Below are positions 14,574 through 22,400 of a stretch of 26,458 bases of DNA, piece by piece (position 1 is the stretch's first letter; every line of letters begins with the position of its first letter). The position numbers and the translations under genes are program-made. Below the pieces are notes generated by a model, which saw only the letters and a program-made list of their open reading frames with translations, was not told the DNA's origin and made no database searches. The stretch is from a virus, in IMG/VR virus record IMGVR_UViG_3300024239_000235, positions 1 through 26,458 of that record; one strand, written 5' to 3'.

Positions 14574-15932
14574 ATGCTAGAGAAACTAGAAGTACAAAAT
14601 AAAAAGGTGTATTGCCTCGATACCAACATAGTTCTTGACAACCCATCAAATATTTTAAAATTATATGATAATGGGAATAACTCTATAATTATACCAGAAG
14701 TTGTTCTGGATGAAATAGATAATAAGAAATCTGGTTTAGAAGAAATCAATTACAATGCGAGACAATTTGCTAGATTGTTAGAAGATTCAGAGATTATCTG
14801 TAAAGAAAATATTGGTGATTTACTTTTAATAAAGACTAAAATTGTGTCTTTAGATGTTGAATTATTTATTGTTTCTAAAAACAAATACGAATGTGAAACA
14901 ACAAATATAGCATTAAATATTCTTAATGATAGAAAAATTTTAGAAGTTGCTAAAGATGCTCAACAATACTTTAATATTATAACTATTAGTTTAGATATTA
15001 TGTTTAGAACAAGAGCATTAAGTTTGGGTATTCCAGCTGAAACTTTAACGGGCAAAGATGAAGTGATTATATTCGAATTCCATAAATCATTAACAGTCGA
15101 TAATTTTAATGGAAAATTATCCGATATAAAGGATGAAATTAATAATTTATCGCCAGAGACTTCATCATTAGAAGTAACAAATATAAATGGTAAAAAATTC
15201 TTTTACTTTAAAAATAGAAATAATAATTTTGAATTAATTGATGATAAGAATGAAAAGAAATTTCCTGCACCACCTTTAAATTTAATGCAAAAAGTAGCAT
15301 CAAATATTATTTATGATGAAGCTGATATTTCGGTTGTATTCGGAGCAGCAGGTTGTGGTAAAAATATTGTGGCATTAAGTTCAGCTATGAGATTAATTGA
15401 TACTAAAGAATATAATAAAATCTACTATATTAGAAGAACAATTGTATCTGGAGACACAGAGGATGAACTTGGGTTTTTACCAGGAACACTAGATGACAAG
15501 ATGGCTGGATATAACTATCCACTGGAAGATTCTTTAACTAAAATAGCTAAACTTAAAAAGAGAAGTGCTAAAAAAGAAGAAATTGATGAAATTGTGAGTG
15601 ATTATAAAAAGAAATATGATATAGAATATCTTTATGCTGGACATTTAAGGGGGAGTACATTAGAAGATAATTCAATACTTATAATAGATGAAGCTCAAAA
15701 TGGAAGTATTAGTTTTATGAAAACTGTTATTAGTAGGGTTGGGCCGAATAGTATTGTAATTGTTTTAGGTTCCAATAATCAGATTGACTCTAAGTATCTT
15801 AATAAATATAATAATGCTTTAACAGCATTAATGAAAAAATCAACTAAAGATAATTCGTTGAGCTTAAGAGTGATTGAACTTAAAAATGTTATAAGAAGTA
15901 AACATGCCGAATGGGCTGATATAGAATTTTAA
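14574..15932 (+). CDS. phoH: PIN-PhoH fusion ATPase (PhoH2-like)
   Basis: 452 aa, AAAGGA site. Residues ~10-155 form a PIN nuclease domain (VYCLDTNIVLDNP with D16; PEVVLDEID at 41-49). Residues ~235-452 form a PhoH ATPase: Walker A GAAGCGKN at 257-264, IRRTIVSGDTEDELGFLPG at ~286-304, and Walker B ILIIDEAQN at 368-376. PIN-PhoH proteins are RNA helicase/RNases in bacteria, and phoH is a frequent phage gene. Odd: the Walker A ends GKN, lacking the Thr/Ser that normally holds Mg2+, so ATPase activity may be altered. Confidence 0.88.
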   Translation: MLEKLEVQNKKVYCLDTNIVLDNPSNILKLYDNGNNSIIIPEVVLDEIDNKKSGLEEINYNARQFARLLEDSEIICKENIGDLLLIKTKIVSLDVELFIVSKNKYECETTNIALNILNDRKILEVAKDAQQYFNIITISLDIMFRTRALSLGIPAETLTGKDEVIIFEFHKSLTVDNFNGKLSDIKDEINNLSPETSSLEVTNINGKKFFYFKNRNNNFELIDDKNEKKFPAPPLNLMQKVASNIIYDEADISVVFGAAGCGKNIVALSSAMRLIDTKEYNKIYYIRRTIVSGDTEDELGFLPGTLDDKMAGYNYPLEDSLTKIAKLKKRSAKKEEIDEIVSDYKKKYDIEYLYAGHLRGSTLEDNSILIIDEAQNGSISFMKTVISRVGPNSIVIVLGSNNQIDSKYLNKYNNALTALMKKSTKDNSLSLRVIELKNVIRSKHAEWADIEF

Positions 15933-15942
15933 AATATCACAA

Positions 15943-15950
15943 TATAAATA
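15943..15950 (+). promoter_or_regulatory. Late-type promoter (TATAAATA) before the homing endonuclease
   Basis: TATAAATA 21 bases before the start at 15972. T4 homing endonuclease genes are also known to carry late promoters. Confidence 0.5.
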
Positions 15951-15971
15951 GTATAAAAATAAAGGATTAAT

Positions 15972-16712
15972 ATGTTTTATACTGTTTATAAAGTAACAAA
16001 TCTATTAACTGGGCACATATATGTTGGAGCACACAAGACTAAAGATTTGAGTGACGGTTATATGGGTTCAGGTGTTGTGATAAATCATTCAATTAATAAA
16101 TATGGTATTGAAAACTTCAAGAAAGAAATTTTATATTTATTAGATTCTAAAGAAGAGATGTATCTTAAAGAAAAAGAAATTGTTAATGAAGAGTTTTTAC
16201 TAAGAGAAGATACATATAATCTTAAACAAGGAGGCGACGGAGGTTGGGATTATATAAATTCCAATCGTTTAAATGTGACCGAAAAAAGTTTAGCAGCCTC
16301 ACTACAAAATTTAGAAAAAGCAAATGCTAAAAATAGAGAATTATTTGAAAAAGGTTTACATAGAAAGGGATTTAAACACACTGATGAAACAAAGCAAAAA
16401 ATAAGCAAATCAAACATTGGGAAACAAGCAGGTGAAAATAATCCAATGTACAATAAAAAGGCTATTAAGAAAGATGGAATTAGTATTTGTGTTGACATTA
16501 GTTTATTAGAATCGTATTTTGCAGAAGGATGGGAACTTGGACAAATTCAAAATAAACCAGATTTCAGTGGGGATAAAAACCCACAATATGGTAAAGTATG
16601 GTTCACCAATGGAGACATATCTTTACCCATAACTAAAGACAAAATTGAAGAATATACAGCAAATGGTTTTTGGAAAGGAAGAACACTAAAACAATACAAC
16701 AAAAGTAAATAA
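15972..16712 (+). CDS. GIY-YIG homing endonuclease (Seg-like)
   Basis: 246 aa, AAAGGA site. N-terminal GIY-YIG nuclease domain: FYTVYKVTNLLTGHIYVGAH, then KYGIENFKKEIL and an E-containing helix (KEKEIVNEEF). C-terminal DNA-binding repeats of the NUMOD3 type: GFKHTDETKQKISKSNIGK, GENNPMYNK and GDKNPQYGKVWFTNG. Free-standing, sitting between phoH and dda, as expected for a mobile intergenic homing gene that cuts related phages lacking it. No intron signs around it. Confidence 0.9.
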   Translation: MFYTVYKVTNLLTGHIYVGAHKTKDLSDGYMGSGVVINHSINKYGIENFKKEILYLLDSKEEMYLKEKEIVNEEFLLREDTYNLKQGGDGGWDYINSNRLNVTEKSLAASLQNLEKANAKNRELFEKGLHRKGFKHTDETKQKISKSNIGKQAGENNPMYNKKAIKKDGISICVDISLLESYFAEGWELGQIQNKPDFSGDKNPQYGKVWFTNGDISLPITKDKIEEYTANGFWKGRTLKQYNKSK

Positions 16713-16745
16713 AAATTTGCTGAAAAAGTTTTTAGCTCAAAATAA

Positions 16746-16768
16746 AGATAAAGGTTAACCCTTTATCT
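16746..16768 (+). promoter_or_regulatory. Hairpin just upstream of the dda ribosome binding site
   Basis: Perfect 9-bp stem AGATAAAGG (16746-16754), loop TTAAC, second arm 16760-16768, ending two bases before the AAAGGA site of the TTG-started dda gene. No U tract follows, so it is not a standard terminator. It could stabilise the mRNA 5' end or affect access to the start. Confidence 0.5.
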
Positions 16769-16780
16769 GAAAGGAAATTA

Positions 16781-18103
16781 TTGAAATTAACGGAAGATCA
16801 ACAAAGAATACACGATGATATTATAAAAAATATTCATCAAATTGTCCCAAAATACACAAAGTACAAGAAAAATGAAAGAATGTTCAGCATAGAAGGTTCC
16901 GCGGGAATGGGTAAAAGTGTTTTAACTGCATTTTTGGTAAAAAGTCTTTCCGCAGATTTTAAAATTAGAGTAAGTACACCAACTCATAAATCTTTGGGTG
17001 TTCTTTCTGAAATGCTTTCGAAACAAAAATCATTCGATATACAAAAAACTACAATTCACAGTTACTTAAAACTAAAACCAAAAGAAGATTTTAATAATGG
17101 TACATTAGTACTTGAAATAATACCTGACTCAAAAATTGAAAAAGTAGATATTTTATTTATTGATGAAGCTTCAATGGTTGGTAAAAGTCTTTATAAATTT
17201 ATAGATGATGCACTAGAAAGAGGCTATATTAAGTGCATTATTTGGATTAGTGATAAGCACCAACTTAATCCAGTTCTAGATGAAATAAATCCAATTTATG
17301 ATATGAATATTAGAAAATATTCTTTAACAAAAATAATTAGACAAGCTGAAGGTAACCCAATTATCGAATTAGCAACAAAATTTAGAAAATGCATTGAACA
17401 CGATATTTATCCAAATAATAATACAATTTTAAATGCAATAAAAGAAACGTCTGAAAAATTCTCTGAAATCGAATTATATAGCAGTAGTGAATCTTTTATG
17501 AATAGATATTTTAGTACAAAATATAATTTTTATGATAATTCATTAATTTCTTATACAAATAATAATATAAATTATTTGAATAAAACAATTAGAAATATAT
17601 TAATTCCAAATTCAGAGAATTATGTTCCTGGGGAGCATTTAGTATTTAATGCTGCTCACGCCCAAAATGATACAATTGTTCACAATAATAATGAAGTTAT
17701 CGAAATAAAAGAATTATCTAAAGAATATTCACATGAACATGGTTTTTATTATTGGAATATAACAGACACAGAAGATAAATCATTTAAAGCGGTTGATATA
17801 GATGATTGGAATATATTTGATTCAGAAGTTAAAAAATTGGCTAGTGCTGCATCAAGCGCAACTGATAAGGCATCTAAAAGAGAACTTTGGGGAAGATATT
17901 TTGATTTAAAAAATGAATTTCAGAAAGTATCATATACTTATGCTTGCACAATTCATAAAGCTCAAGGTAGTTCAGTTAATGAAATTTTTATTAATTTAAA
18001 AGAATTATTTTATTACAGAGAACACATAGGAAATATTGATTTTTTAAAATTACTTTACGTAGCTATAACAAGAACAAAATATAATTGCATATTTTTAATT
18101 TAA
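16781..18103 (+). CDS. dda: Dda-type 5'-3' DNA helicase (superfamily 1)
   Basis: 440 aa, almost exactly the length of T4 Dda (439 aa). Starts at TTG after GAAAGGA. SF1 motifs: QQRIHDDII (Q motif), Walker A GSAGMGKS near residue 38-45, VDILFIDEASMVGKS (Walker B), WISDKHQLNPV (motif III), TYACTIHKAQGSSVNE (motif V) and LLYVAITRTKYN (motif VI). In T4, Dda acts at replication origins and displaces proteins ahead of the fork. The preceding hairpin and the following middle-type promoter frame it as its own unit. Confidence 0.92.
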   Translation: MKLTEDQQRIHDDIIKNIHQIVPKYTKYKKNERMFSIEGSAGMGKSVLTAFLVKSLSADFKIRVSTPTHKSLGVLSEMLSKQKSFDIQKTTIHSYLKLKPKEDFNNGTLVLEIIPDSKIEKVDILFIDEASMVGKSLYKFIDDALERGYIKCIIWISDKHQLNPVLDEINPIYDMNIRKYSLTKIIRQAEGNPIIELATKFRKCIEHDIYPNNNTILNAIKETSEKFSEIELYSSSESFMNRYFSTKYNFYDNSLISYTNNNINYLNKTIRNILIPNSENYVPGEHLVFNAAHAQNDTIVHNNNEVIEIKELSKEYSHEHGFYYWNITDTEDKSFKAVDIDDWNIFDSEVKKLASAASSATDKASKRELWGRYFDLKNEFQKVSYTYACTIHKAQGSSVNEIFINLKELFYYREHIGNIDFLKLLYVAITRTKYNCIFLI

Positions 18104-18127
18104 CTTTAATATTCTTTAGTATATAAT
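18104..18127 (+). promoter_or_regulatory. Middle-type promoter
   Basis: CTTTAA (18104-18109) starts one base after the dda stop; 12 bases; TATAAT (18122-18127) preceded by TTTAGTA. Confidence 0.82.
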
Positions 18128-18156
18128 ACTATTAATAAAACAAAAAGGATATTAAA

Positions 18157-18342
18157 ATGGAAGCATGTATAGTTATTGCTAAATTAATTGGTATTTTAAA
18201 TTCTGAACCAATTGATGTTTATAAAATAGATTGTTATGAAACATCTCATAATGTTATTTTACAAAATAAAGAATTTATTGAAGTAAATTTTCTAAAGATA
18301 AATTCTGATTTATCTTATAATATAGAAATAAAGGATATATAA
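18157..18342 (+). CDS. Small hypothetical protein
   Basis: 61 aa, AAAGGA site, first gene after the promoter at 18104. Not recognised. Hydrophobic start (ACIVIAKLIGIL), then a beta-rich region. Ends exactly one base before the next ATG. Confidence 0.65.
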   Translation: MEACIVIAKLIGILNSEPIDVYKIDCYETSHNVILQNKEFIEVNFLKINSDLSYNIEIKDI

Positions 18343-18927
18343 ATGAAATTAAGTGAGTTTTTAAGAGAAAATAATGCATATGAGTTGTTTTTGAAAAATT
18401 TTAATAAAATTTTCTTTAAAAACAGTGGTGACTTAAATATTGAAATATCTAATTCACATAAATGGGAAGATATTAATTATTGGGCAGCACTATCTATAAA
18501 ATGGGATTACATAGTAAATGATTTAAAGGAATATGATATGAATTGGCTTTTAGATGAAAAATGTAAAAATGAATTTAAAAATAATTTTAAAGATTATGAT
18601 TTATTTGGTGGATTTGATGGCGAAATTTTAAAAGAAATTGATGGATACTATATAGGTTGGGCGGATGTTCCTGGTTATGGTTTGGCATCTTGTAAATGGT
18701 CAAAATCTGGAACAACTAATTATGCTTGTTATGAATTAACACCAATTACCAAAGAATGGTATGAGATTGATACTCATTGGATTTTAACAAAAGAAAATAA
18801 CACAGATTTTAGACCAAGAAGAAAATTTAAAATTGCTTGGACAAAAGATATTAAAGATTCTTTAATTGCGACTGGATGGAGATTTGCAACACCCGAGGAA
18901 ATAAAATATTTAAAGTTAGAGAATTAA
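18343..18927 (+). CDS. Hypothetical protein, 194 aa
   Basis: Begins MKLSEFLRENNAYELFLKNF, then a Trp- and Gly-rich middle (GYYIGWADVPGYGLASCKW) and an end with GWRFATPEEIKYL, a short motif seen at the end of other phage proteins. No catalytic motif. The first ten residues loosely resemble capsid-targeting peptides but lack the FREWL pattern, so this is not counted with that set. AAAGGA site; one base before the next ATG. Confidence 0.68.
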   Translation: MKLSEFLRENNAYELFLKNFNKIFFKNSGDLNIEISNSHKWEDINYWAALSIKWDYIVNDLKEYDMNWLLDEKCKNEFKNNFKDYDLFGGFDGEILKEIDGYYIGWADVPGYGLASCKWSKSGTTNYACYELTPITKEWYEIDTHWILTKENNTDFRPRRKFKIAWTKDIKDSLIATGWRFATPEEIKYLKLEN

Positions 18928-18928
18928 A

Positions 18929-19201
18929 ATGAAAGCTTATGCTATCAATCATAATAATAAATATATAAGTTTGGAACTTCATGCCAACAATTATTATGAT
19001 GAAGTTGATTGGTATGAAGCAACTTTAGATGATAAAGATTTCTATATAACAACATCTAAACGAGAAATAGAAGAATTGTTGTCTGCACTTGAGAATGGAA
19101 CCCGTTTTCAATATAAATATATTGAAATACAACCAACCGATGATTGGTTTAATCGAGTAAAAGGGTATAAAATTGTTAAATTTAACTTAGTAAAGGATTA
19201 A
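18929..19201 (+). CDS. Hypothetical protein, 90 aa
   Basis: Not recognised. Alternating beta strands and a helix (KREIEELLSALENG), with WYEATLDDKDFYITTSK. Tight spacing on both sides (one base upstream and downstream) indicates a coupled operon. Confidence 0.66.
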   Translation: MKAYAINHNNKYISLELHANNYYDEVDWYEATLDDKDFYITTSKREIEELLSALENGTRFQYKYIEIQPTDDWFNRVKGYKIVKFNLVKD

Positions 19202-19202
19202 A

Positions 19203-19316
19203 ATGAAAATAAAAGTTTTTGAAAAAGATGGTACAACAAAAATTATTGAAGTACTTACATCAGAAGAAGTTTCTGAACTAGCTGAAAAATATGATAGATG
19301 GGAATGGGTTATTTAA
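19203..19316 (+). CDS. Very small hypothetical protein
   Basis: 37-aa frame starting one base after the previous stop, with AAAGGA upstream. MKIKVFEKDGTTKIIEVLTS then a helix and DRWEWVI. Looks protein-like and fills the space before the tRNA remnant. No function assigned. Confidence 0.52.
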   Translation: MKIKVFEKDGTTKIIEVLTSEEVSELAEKYDRWEWVI

Positions 19317-19330
19317 CTCATTCTTACTTG

Positions 19331-19379
19331 TGCTAATTTCTAAGTGGTAGATTAAGTGGTTCGAACCCATATATTAGCA
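19331..19379 (+). pseudogene. tRNA-like remnant lacking the anticodon arm
   Basis: Acceptor arms TGCTAAT (19331-19337) and ATTAGCA (19373-19379) pair over 7 bp. A D-arm follows (stem TCT/AGA, loop AAGTGGT, 19339-19351), then after only about 4 bases a T-arm with the canonical loop TTCGAAC (19360-19366) and stem GTGG/CCAT containing one G-U pair. The whole unit is about 49 bases: positions corresponding to the anticodon stem-loop and most of the variable region are absent. Probably a decayed tRNA gene; it cannot decode. CCA is not encoded. Confidence 0.6.
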
Positions 19380-19404
19380 AATTAATATAATTAAAAGGAT
19401 ATAA

Positions 19405-19683
19405 ATGAAAGTAACAGAAATTACTGAAGGTAAAGTTCTATATAAAATCTCGGCTTCTTGGTGTATGCCATGTCGAAAATTAACGCCAATCACAAATTCA
19501 TTAAAGAGTGAAGGGTTGAATATTTTAGAAATTGATATTGATGAAAACCCTGAAATAGCGGAAAAATATAATATTAGAAGTGTTCCAACAGTTATTCTTT
19601 TAGAAGACGGTAAAGAAATTGATCGATTTATGGGACTTAGATCAAAAGAAGAAATTTTAAATTTTTACAATCAAACAAAATAA
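19405..19683 (+). CDS. Thioredoxin
   Basis: 92 aa, AAAGGA site. ISASWCMPCRKLTP contains the redox-active WCxxC motif, and SVPTVILLEDG holds the cis-proline loop; GLRSKEEIL matches the end of the fold. Short but complete for phage thioredoxins. It is the natural reductant for the phage-encoded class Ia ribonucleotide reductase, whose large subunit keeps its C-terminal CxxC. Followed nine bases later by hsp20. Confidence 0.92.
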   Translation: MKVTEITEGKVLYKISASWCMPCRKLTPITNSLKSEGLNILEIDIDENPEIAEKYNIRSVPTVILLEDGKEIDRFMGLRSKEEILNFYNQTK

Positions 19684-19692
19684 GGAGAAATT

Positions 19693-20145
19693 ATGTTAAT
19701 TAAACACATTGATGCAAAATCATTAAAAGAAATGGAAAAATTTATGAAGGAACTTTTAAATACTGATTTTAAAGAAAGAAATATTAAAGATACAGTAAAT
19801 GAAACAATTGACGATATAACTAAAAAAGCAAAAAATATTTGGGAATTTGATAAAACTGAAAAAACCGCCGAGTACAAACTTAAAGAAGAAGGTGATTTAT
19901 TAACAGTTGCTGTCCCGGTTGTTGGAATCTCTAAAGATGCTGTTTCTGTGTCTATGTCTGATAATGAATTATTAATCGAAACAAATGCTGACACATTACC
20001 ATTTGGTTCAAAAAATATTAAATTAACATTAGTTATTAGAGATGATTTTATTAATTCTGATATCGATGCAACTTGTGAAAATGGTTTACTGAATATCTTT
20101 TTAACAAAGAAAGCACCAAAACAAAAAACAATTAAAATTATGTAA
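19693..20145 (+). CDS. Hsp20 / alpha-crystallin small heat-shock protein
   Basis: 150 aa, AAGGAG site. Residues ~55-150 form an alpha-crystallin domain: EYKLKEEGDLLTVAVPVVGI, then ELLIETN and the signature ENGLLNIFLTKKAPK near the end, finishing KTIKIM. The N-terminal ~50 residues are helical and charged. Small chaperones of this type are common in T4-like phages of aquatic bacteria, where they are thought to help fold structural proteins. Ends at a terminator. Confidence 0.9.
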   Translation: MLIKHIDAKSLKEMEKFMKELLNTDFKERNIKDTVNETIDDITKKAKNIWEFDKTEKTAEYKLKEEGDLLTVAVPVVGISKDAVSVSMSDNELLIETNADTLPFGSKNIKLTLVIRDDFINSDIDATCENGLLNIFLTKKAPKQKTIKIM

Positions 20146-20150
20146 AATTG

Positions 20151-20182
20151 AAGCTAGGTACTTAATTGTATCTAGCTTTTTT
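20151..20182 (+). terminator. Rho-independent terminator after hsp20
   Basis: Stem AAGCTAGGTAC (20151-20161) with one G-U pair, loop TTAATT, arm 20168-20178, then T6. Variant of the common stem. Confidence 0.9.
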
Positions 20183-20196
20183 AGTTTAGAAGACAA

Positions 20197-20212
20197 ATTT
20201 AAGTTCAAAAAA
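20197..20212 (-). repeat. Copy of the intergenic element, minus orientation
   Basis: Reverse complement of TTTTTTGAACTTAAAT, located between the hsp20 terminator and the uvdE promoter. Confidence 0.75.
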
Positions 20213-20240
20213 TCTTTTAAATTTTAAAGATTTAATTTAT

Positions 20241-20264
20241 CTTTAAATATTTTTAGTATATAAT
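20241..20264 (+). promoter_or_regulatory. Middle-type promoter upstream of uvdE
   Basis: CTTTAA (20241-20246), 12 bases, TATAAT (20259-20264) preceded by TTTTAGTA. Confidence 0.82.
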
Positions 20265-20291
20265 ACTTTAATTTAAAAATTAAGGATATTT

Positions 20292-21209
20292 ATGGCTTTA
20301 AAACTAGGATTATGTTGTTTATTTTATAATGAACCAATTAAATTCAAAACATACACAAATACAGCATTACAGAAATTATCTACAAAAGAGCAAAAAGAAA
20401 AAATACAATCTATTATATTACATAATATTAGTACTTTACAAAAAGCAATTGATTATTGCTATAAAAATAATATAACATCATACAGATTTAGCTCTGATTT
20501 GTTCCCGCACTTCCAAAAAATTAAAGAAATTTTAACAGAATCTGAAATAAATTTTCTCTTTGAAAAATTATCAAAAGTAGATAATAAAAATGTTACACTT
20601 TCTTGTCATCCTGGACAACACGTTAATCTTGGTTCACTAACCGAAGATGTTGTTAAAAATTCTATTGCAGATTTAGAATATCATAGATTATTATGTGAAT
20701 CTTTAAATGCAAAAGAATGCAACATACATCTAGGTGGTCAGTATGGAAATAAAACAGAAGCAAAAAGAAGATTTATAGAAGTAGTAAATAAAAATAATCT
20801 AAAGTACTTAACAATAGAAAATGATGAACTTTCATATTCAGTAGAAGATTGTTTGGAAGTTGCAAATGAATTGGTTATTCCTGTTACATTTGATTTACAT
20901 CACCACAGATGTCATGCTTTAAATCAGGATTATAGTTCTGAATTTAGTGAATATGAATTATTTTTAAAATGCAAAGATACTTGGATAAAGGCTGGTTACA
21001 ACTATATGAGAATGCATTTATCAAATCCTAAAGAAAATTATAGTACTCCATCAAAAAGTAGAGCCCATTCTGATTTAATTCATGATGTGAATTCAATTCC
21101 TGAATGGTTAATAGAAGAATCTAAACATTTTGATATTCATTTAGATATTGAAGCAAAACACAAAGAAGTTGCTATTTTTAAGTTATTAGAAGATATGAAA
21201 GCTAAGTAG
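20292..21209 (+). CDS. uvdE: UV-damage endonuclease (UvdE/UVDE)
   Basis: 305 aa, AAGGA site. TIM-barrel UVDE family: KLGLCCLFYN start, YRFSSDLFPHF, SCHPGQHVNLGS, NIHLGGQYGNK, LTIENDE, VTFDLHHHRCH and DIEAKHKE follow the family order and supply the His/Glu/Asp metal ligands. It nicks DNA 5' to UV photoproducts and other lesions, giving the phage its own repair. The last four codons (AAA GCT AAG TAG) form the left arm of the terminator, so CDS end and terminator overlap. Confidence 0.93.
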   Translation: MALKLGLCCLFYNEPIKFKTYTNTALQKLSTKEQKEKIQSIILHNISTLQKAIDYCYKNNITSYRFSSDLFPHFQKIKEILTESEINFLFEKLSKVDNKNVTLSCHPGQHVNLGSLTEDVVKNSIADLEYHRLLCESLNAKECNIHLGGQYGNKTEAKRRFIEVVNKNNLKYLTIENDELSYSVEDCLEVANELVIPVTFDLHHHRCHALNQDYSSEFSEYELFLKCKDTWIKAGYNYMRMHLSNPKENYSTPSKSRAHSDLIHDVNSIPEWLIEESKHFDIHLDIEAKHKEVAIFKLLEDMKAK

Positions 21210-21225
21210 AAATACTTAGCTTTTT
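21198..21225 (+). terminator. Terminator overlapping the end of uvdE
   Basis: Stem AAAGCTAAGTA (21198-21208), loop GAAA, arm 21213-21223, then T run. Lies between convergent genes and its A-rich left side could also terminate minus-strand transcripts. Confidence 0.9.
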
Positions 21226-21264
21226 GAGTATTCTAAGATTTAAGTTCAAAAAATATTTTAAATT
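21198..21264 (+). repeat. 67-bp terminator-plus-element module, copy 1
   Basis: Matches 24002-24068 at 66 of 67 positions by direct reading (difference at 21226). It contains the terminator and a minus-oriented intergenic element core at 21238-21253. Both copies sit at convergent gene ends. Confidence 0.88.
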
Positions 21265-21266
21265 TT

Positions 21267-21971
21267 TTAAATTCTTATCATTGGTTTTATTGTTCCTTCT
21301 GTAATAGTATCTATAAAAATATTTTCTTTCTTTACCTTACCAACAAATTTTATGTACCCTTCTTTATCAATAAATATAATATTGTGCTTATTAAAATAAT
21401 TTTCATAAACAAATTCTCTGTACTTATTTTCTATTTCTAAAAATTCAGTAGTATTTCTTGCTTCTGAGATTTCTGAACCCTTAGGAATAAAATTAAAATA
21501 GTCCTCAATTATATTTATTAAAGACCTTACACAAAACGAACTACCTAACTTAAAATTACTAAAATATAACTCTTCTGATTTATATTTTTTGGAAACTATA
21601 CAATGTTTTATTTCATAATGCTTATAATTTATTATAATGTCTTTCCCTGATGAACTCATTGGACTTAAATAAGAATTTTTTATTAGTAAATAAAGCATTA
21701 CTTCTGCATTACCCGTTCTTTTCAAAGGATAATTAAATAATCTATTAAAAAGTTCTGCATTTTCTTTTATTTCTTTTATGTATTTGTTTAATAAATAAAT
21801 ATCTTTTTGCTTTTTAATTTTTAGTTCTTTTATATTCTTTTGAAACCAATATTTTTCAAAAAGTTCTTTAATTTCATGTTTAGAAATAGTACTTTCAAAA
21901 TGTTTTCTATCTATATTAAAATACATGTATTTAGTAGCAATCTGTTCTAAACAATTTGAATTTTTAGACAT
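21267..21971 (-). CDS. Hypothetical protein with possible PD-(D/E)xK nuclease fold
   Basis: 234 aa, AAGGA before the ATG. The middle region RTGNAEVMLYLLIKNSYLSP...GKDIIINYKHYEIKHC has a Glu-containing helix followed by D...ExK (GKDIIIN, YEIK), which resembles a PD-(D/E)xK nuclease core and a domain seen in T4-like phage virion proteins (from memory). The rest is unrecognised. Minus strand with TATAAATA 17 bases before the start, so probably late; a structural or packaged role is possible. Confidence 0.6.
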   Translation of the reverse strand: MSKNSNCLEQIATKYMYFNIDRKHFESTISKHEIKELFEKYWFQKNIKELKIKKQKDIYLLNKYIKEIKENAELFNRLFNYPLKRTGNAEVMLYLLIKNSYLSPMSSSGKDIIINYKHYEIKHCIVSKKYKSEELYFSNFKLGSSFCVRSLINIIEDYFNFIPKGSEISEARNTTEFLEIENKYREFVYENYFNKHNIIFIDKEGYIKFVGKVKKENIFIDTITEGTIKPMIRI

Positions 21972-21988
21972 AAATATCCTTTTTTAAT

Positions 21989-21996
21989 TATTTATA
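21989..21996 (-). promoter_or_regulatory. Late-type promoter (TATAAATA)
   Basis: Minus-strand TATAAATA 17 bases before the ATG at 21971. Confidence 0.6.
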
Positions 21997-22019
21997 TAGC
22001 ATGTTTGAATTTTAAAAGA

Positions 22020-22034
22020 TTTTTTGAACTTAAA
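22020..22034 (+). repeat. Copy of the intergenic element, plus orientation
   Basis: TTTTTTGAACTTAAA between a minus-strand late-type promoter and a plus-strand middle-type promoter. Confidence 0.72.
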
Positions 22035-22038
22035 CAAA

Positions 22039-22062
22039 CTTTAAACAAAAATAGTATATAAT
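22039..22062 (+). promoter_or_regulatory. Middle-type promoter
   Basis: CTTTAA (22039-22044), 12 bases, TATAAT (22057-22062). Confidence 0.78.
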
Positions 22063-22088
22063 TATTCAAATTAAAATAAAGGAAAAAT

Positions 22089-22388
22089 ATGAATTCAAAT
22101 ATTGAAATTTATGGGTCTGATGCTGATGGTAATAGAAGTGTTGTAATAAAAAATTATATATTAAGTGCCTTTAACGAAGATGAAATTATTGAGCAATTAT
22201 ACCCAGAATTTTTAGACGGTTTCACAACAGGTAAAAGAATTGTGTTTATTCACAATGAAAAATCTGATTCTGAATTAGAAATTGAAGTTCACATTGAAGA
22301 TTATTTTAAAGAACTTTTAGAAATGGCTAAATCAGATGAAGCTTTGGAAAATGATTTAGAAATTCAAGAATGGTTAAATTCTCTTTAG
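22089..22388 (+). CDS. Small acidic hypothetical protein
   Basis: 99 aa, AAAGGA site, strongly acidic C-terminal helix (EMAKSDEALENDLEIQEWL). Beta-rich first half. Not recognised; monocistronic-looking, with its own promoter and another promoter right after it. Confidence 0.7.
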   Translation: MNSNIEIYGSDADGNRSVVIKNYILSAFNEDEIIEQLYPEFLDGFTTGKRIVFIHNEKSDSELEIEVHIEDYFKELLEMAKSDEALENDLEIQEWLNSL

Positions 22389-22400
22389 AATTTAATTTTT

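Noticed and set aside
18343-18372. MKLSEFLRENN as a fifth copy of the N-terminal tag
   Set aside because: Lacks the F-[RK]-[ED]-W-L and KE positions, and the gene follows a middle-type promoter; similarity is too loose.
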